A DNA stretch of 64,000 nt. Source: Novosphingobium sp. KA1. Lineage in GTDB: Bacteria; Pseudomonadota; Alphaproteobacteria; Sphingomonadales; Sphingomonadaceae. Positions within the stretch are counted from its first letter, which is position 1. Each line of letters begins with the position of its first letter. Under the pieces are notes generated by a model. It was not told the DNA's origin. It saw only the letters and a program-made list of their open reading frames with translations, and did no database searches. The position numbers were made by a program, and so were the translations under genes. The stretch spans positions 1,055,501 through 1,119,500 of the forward strand of contig NZ_CP021247.1 of NCBI RefSeq assembly GCF_017309955.1. Direction: 5' to 3'. This document shows positions 63,601 to 64,000 of the stretch, piece by piece.

Positions 63601-64000
63601 ATGACCGACGTCGTGGCCCGGTTGGGCGGTATTCTTCTCGGCAGCCGCATGAAGCGCCTGGCCGAACGCCTGCAAGGCGATGCGGCGCGGATCATCGAGG
63701 ACACCGGCCTCGGCATCCAGCCCAGCCAGGTCCCGCTGCTGACCGCGCTCGACGACGGCGACATGACGGTGGGACAACTGGCCGACGCGGTCGGCTCCAG
63801 CCAGCCCGGAGTGACACGCGCGATTGGCCAGCTTGTCGAACTCGGCCTGGTCGAAGCCAGGTCGGGCGCGGACCTGCGCCAGCGGCTTCTCTCGCTAACC
63901 CCGGCCGGGAAGTCCGCGATGGCGCGGGTCAAGCTGCAGGTCTGGCCCGGCATCGGCCGCGCCGTGGACGAGATGTGCGAGGGACGCACCTCCGAACTGC
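63601..64000 (+). CDS. MarR-family regulator (partial, 3' end outside window)
   Basis: At least 133 residues are present, with a winged helix (QPSQVPLLTALDDGDMTVGQLADAVGSSQPGVTRAIGQLVELGLVEARSGADLRQRLLSLTPAGKSAM). The ATG at 63601 follows GGAG; an in-frame ATG at 63589 is less likely. Upstream, AACTCGATAT and AACTTGATAT form a direct repeat (63570-63590). Some relatives carry a C-terminal acetyltransferase domain; this cannot be judged here. Confidence 0.85.
   Translation, partial: MTDVVARLGGILLGSRMKRLAERLQGDAARIIEDTGLGIQPSQVPLLTALDDGDMTVGQLADAVGSSQPGVTRAIGQLVELGLVEARSGADLRQRLLSLTPAGKSAMARVKLQVWPGIGRAVDEMCEGRTSEL

Overview
The window is a high-GC chromosome segment from an alphaproteobacterium. 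It is almost certainly Sphingomonadales and most likely Novosphingobium or a close relative. The evidence is the ATGA/GTGA-coupled gene style, the DUF4167 protein, a UbiM-like hydroxylase, an M61 glycyl aminopeptidase, the sphingomonad-type REP palindrome near 12.5 kb, and the dense load of acyl-CoA and aromatic/alicyclic catabolic genes. Species assignment is an inference; no rRNA or tRNA gene was seen.

Layout. (1) 1-6288 (+): flagellar export and filament genes (end of fliP, fliQ, fliR, flhB, fliD, fliS), interrupted by a ubiquinone hydroxylase and closed by a LuxR-type regulator with an atypical receiver. (2) 6289-9981: a lower-GC accessory patch with three small hypothetical genes and an IS3-family element (8350-9618). 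The IS sits exactly between two copies of a 171-bp sequence, so the 5' part of a lipoprotein gene is duplicated. (3) 9982-18670: an IclR-headed acyl-CoA block (AMP-dependent ligase, two-domain MaoC hydratase, CoA-transferase, SDR), a small YHYH/excalibur protein, and a divergent TetR / alpha-beta hydrolase pair. (4) 18671-20710: a second accessory patch with two small hypothetical genes and an iteron-like array of GGTGAC repeats. (5) 20711-36523: a catabolic island. It has a two-subunit biotin-dependent acyl-CoA carboxylase with a DUF3088 gene between the subunits, MaoC, divergent LysR, an LLM oxidoreductase / SnoaL-like / SDR trio, a fused 2-oxoacid:acceptor oxidoreductase (indolepyruvate ferredoxin oxidoreductase type, as in estrogen-degrading sphingomonads), DUF2889, a scrambled dehydrogenase pseudogene, a succinate-semialdehyde-type ALDH and an SDR.

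(6) 36632-49516: housekeeping genes: ppa, M61 peptidase, hisS-prfA-prmC (coupled), DUF4167, lnt, metK, ispG, a membrane protein and a retropepsin-like protease. (7) 49727-51925: a PAS-GGDEF-EAL-PilZ cyclic-di-GMP protein. (8) 52088-63436: rpoC and rpoB on the minus strand; then, facing the other way, a small secreted peptide / DUF2975 / YozG-like HTH cassette and rplJ-rplL on the plus strand, so the usual co-directional rplJL-rpoBC string is broken. The window ends inside a MarR-type regulator.

How it works together: the flagellar genes supply the export gate and filament cap. The 10-36 kb section looks like modular degradation of a branched or ring-derived acid: CoA activation, dehydration/hydration, carboxylation, oxidative decarboxylation of a 2-oxo acid, aldehyde oxidation. 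The substrate cannot be named from sequence alone. Four intergenic dyads next to IclR, TetR, LysR and SDR genes are candidate operators. No single gene set is clearly a wholly new system. The best leads are the uncharacterised catabolic island, the IS/171-bp duplication, the iteron-like array and the shared 20-nt motif in the accessory patches.
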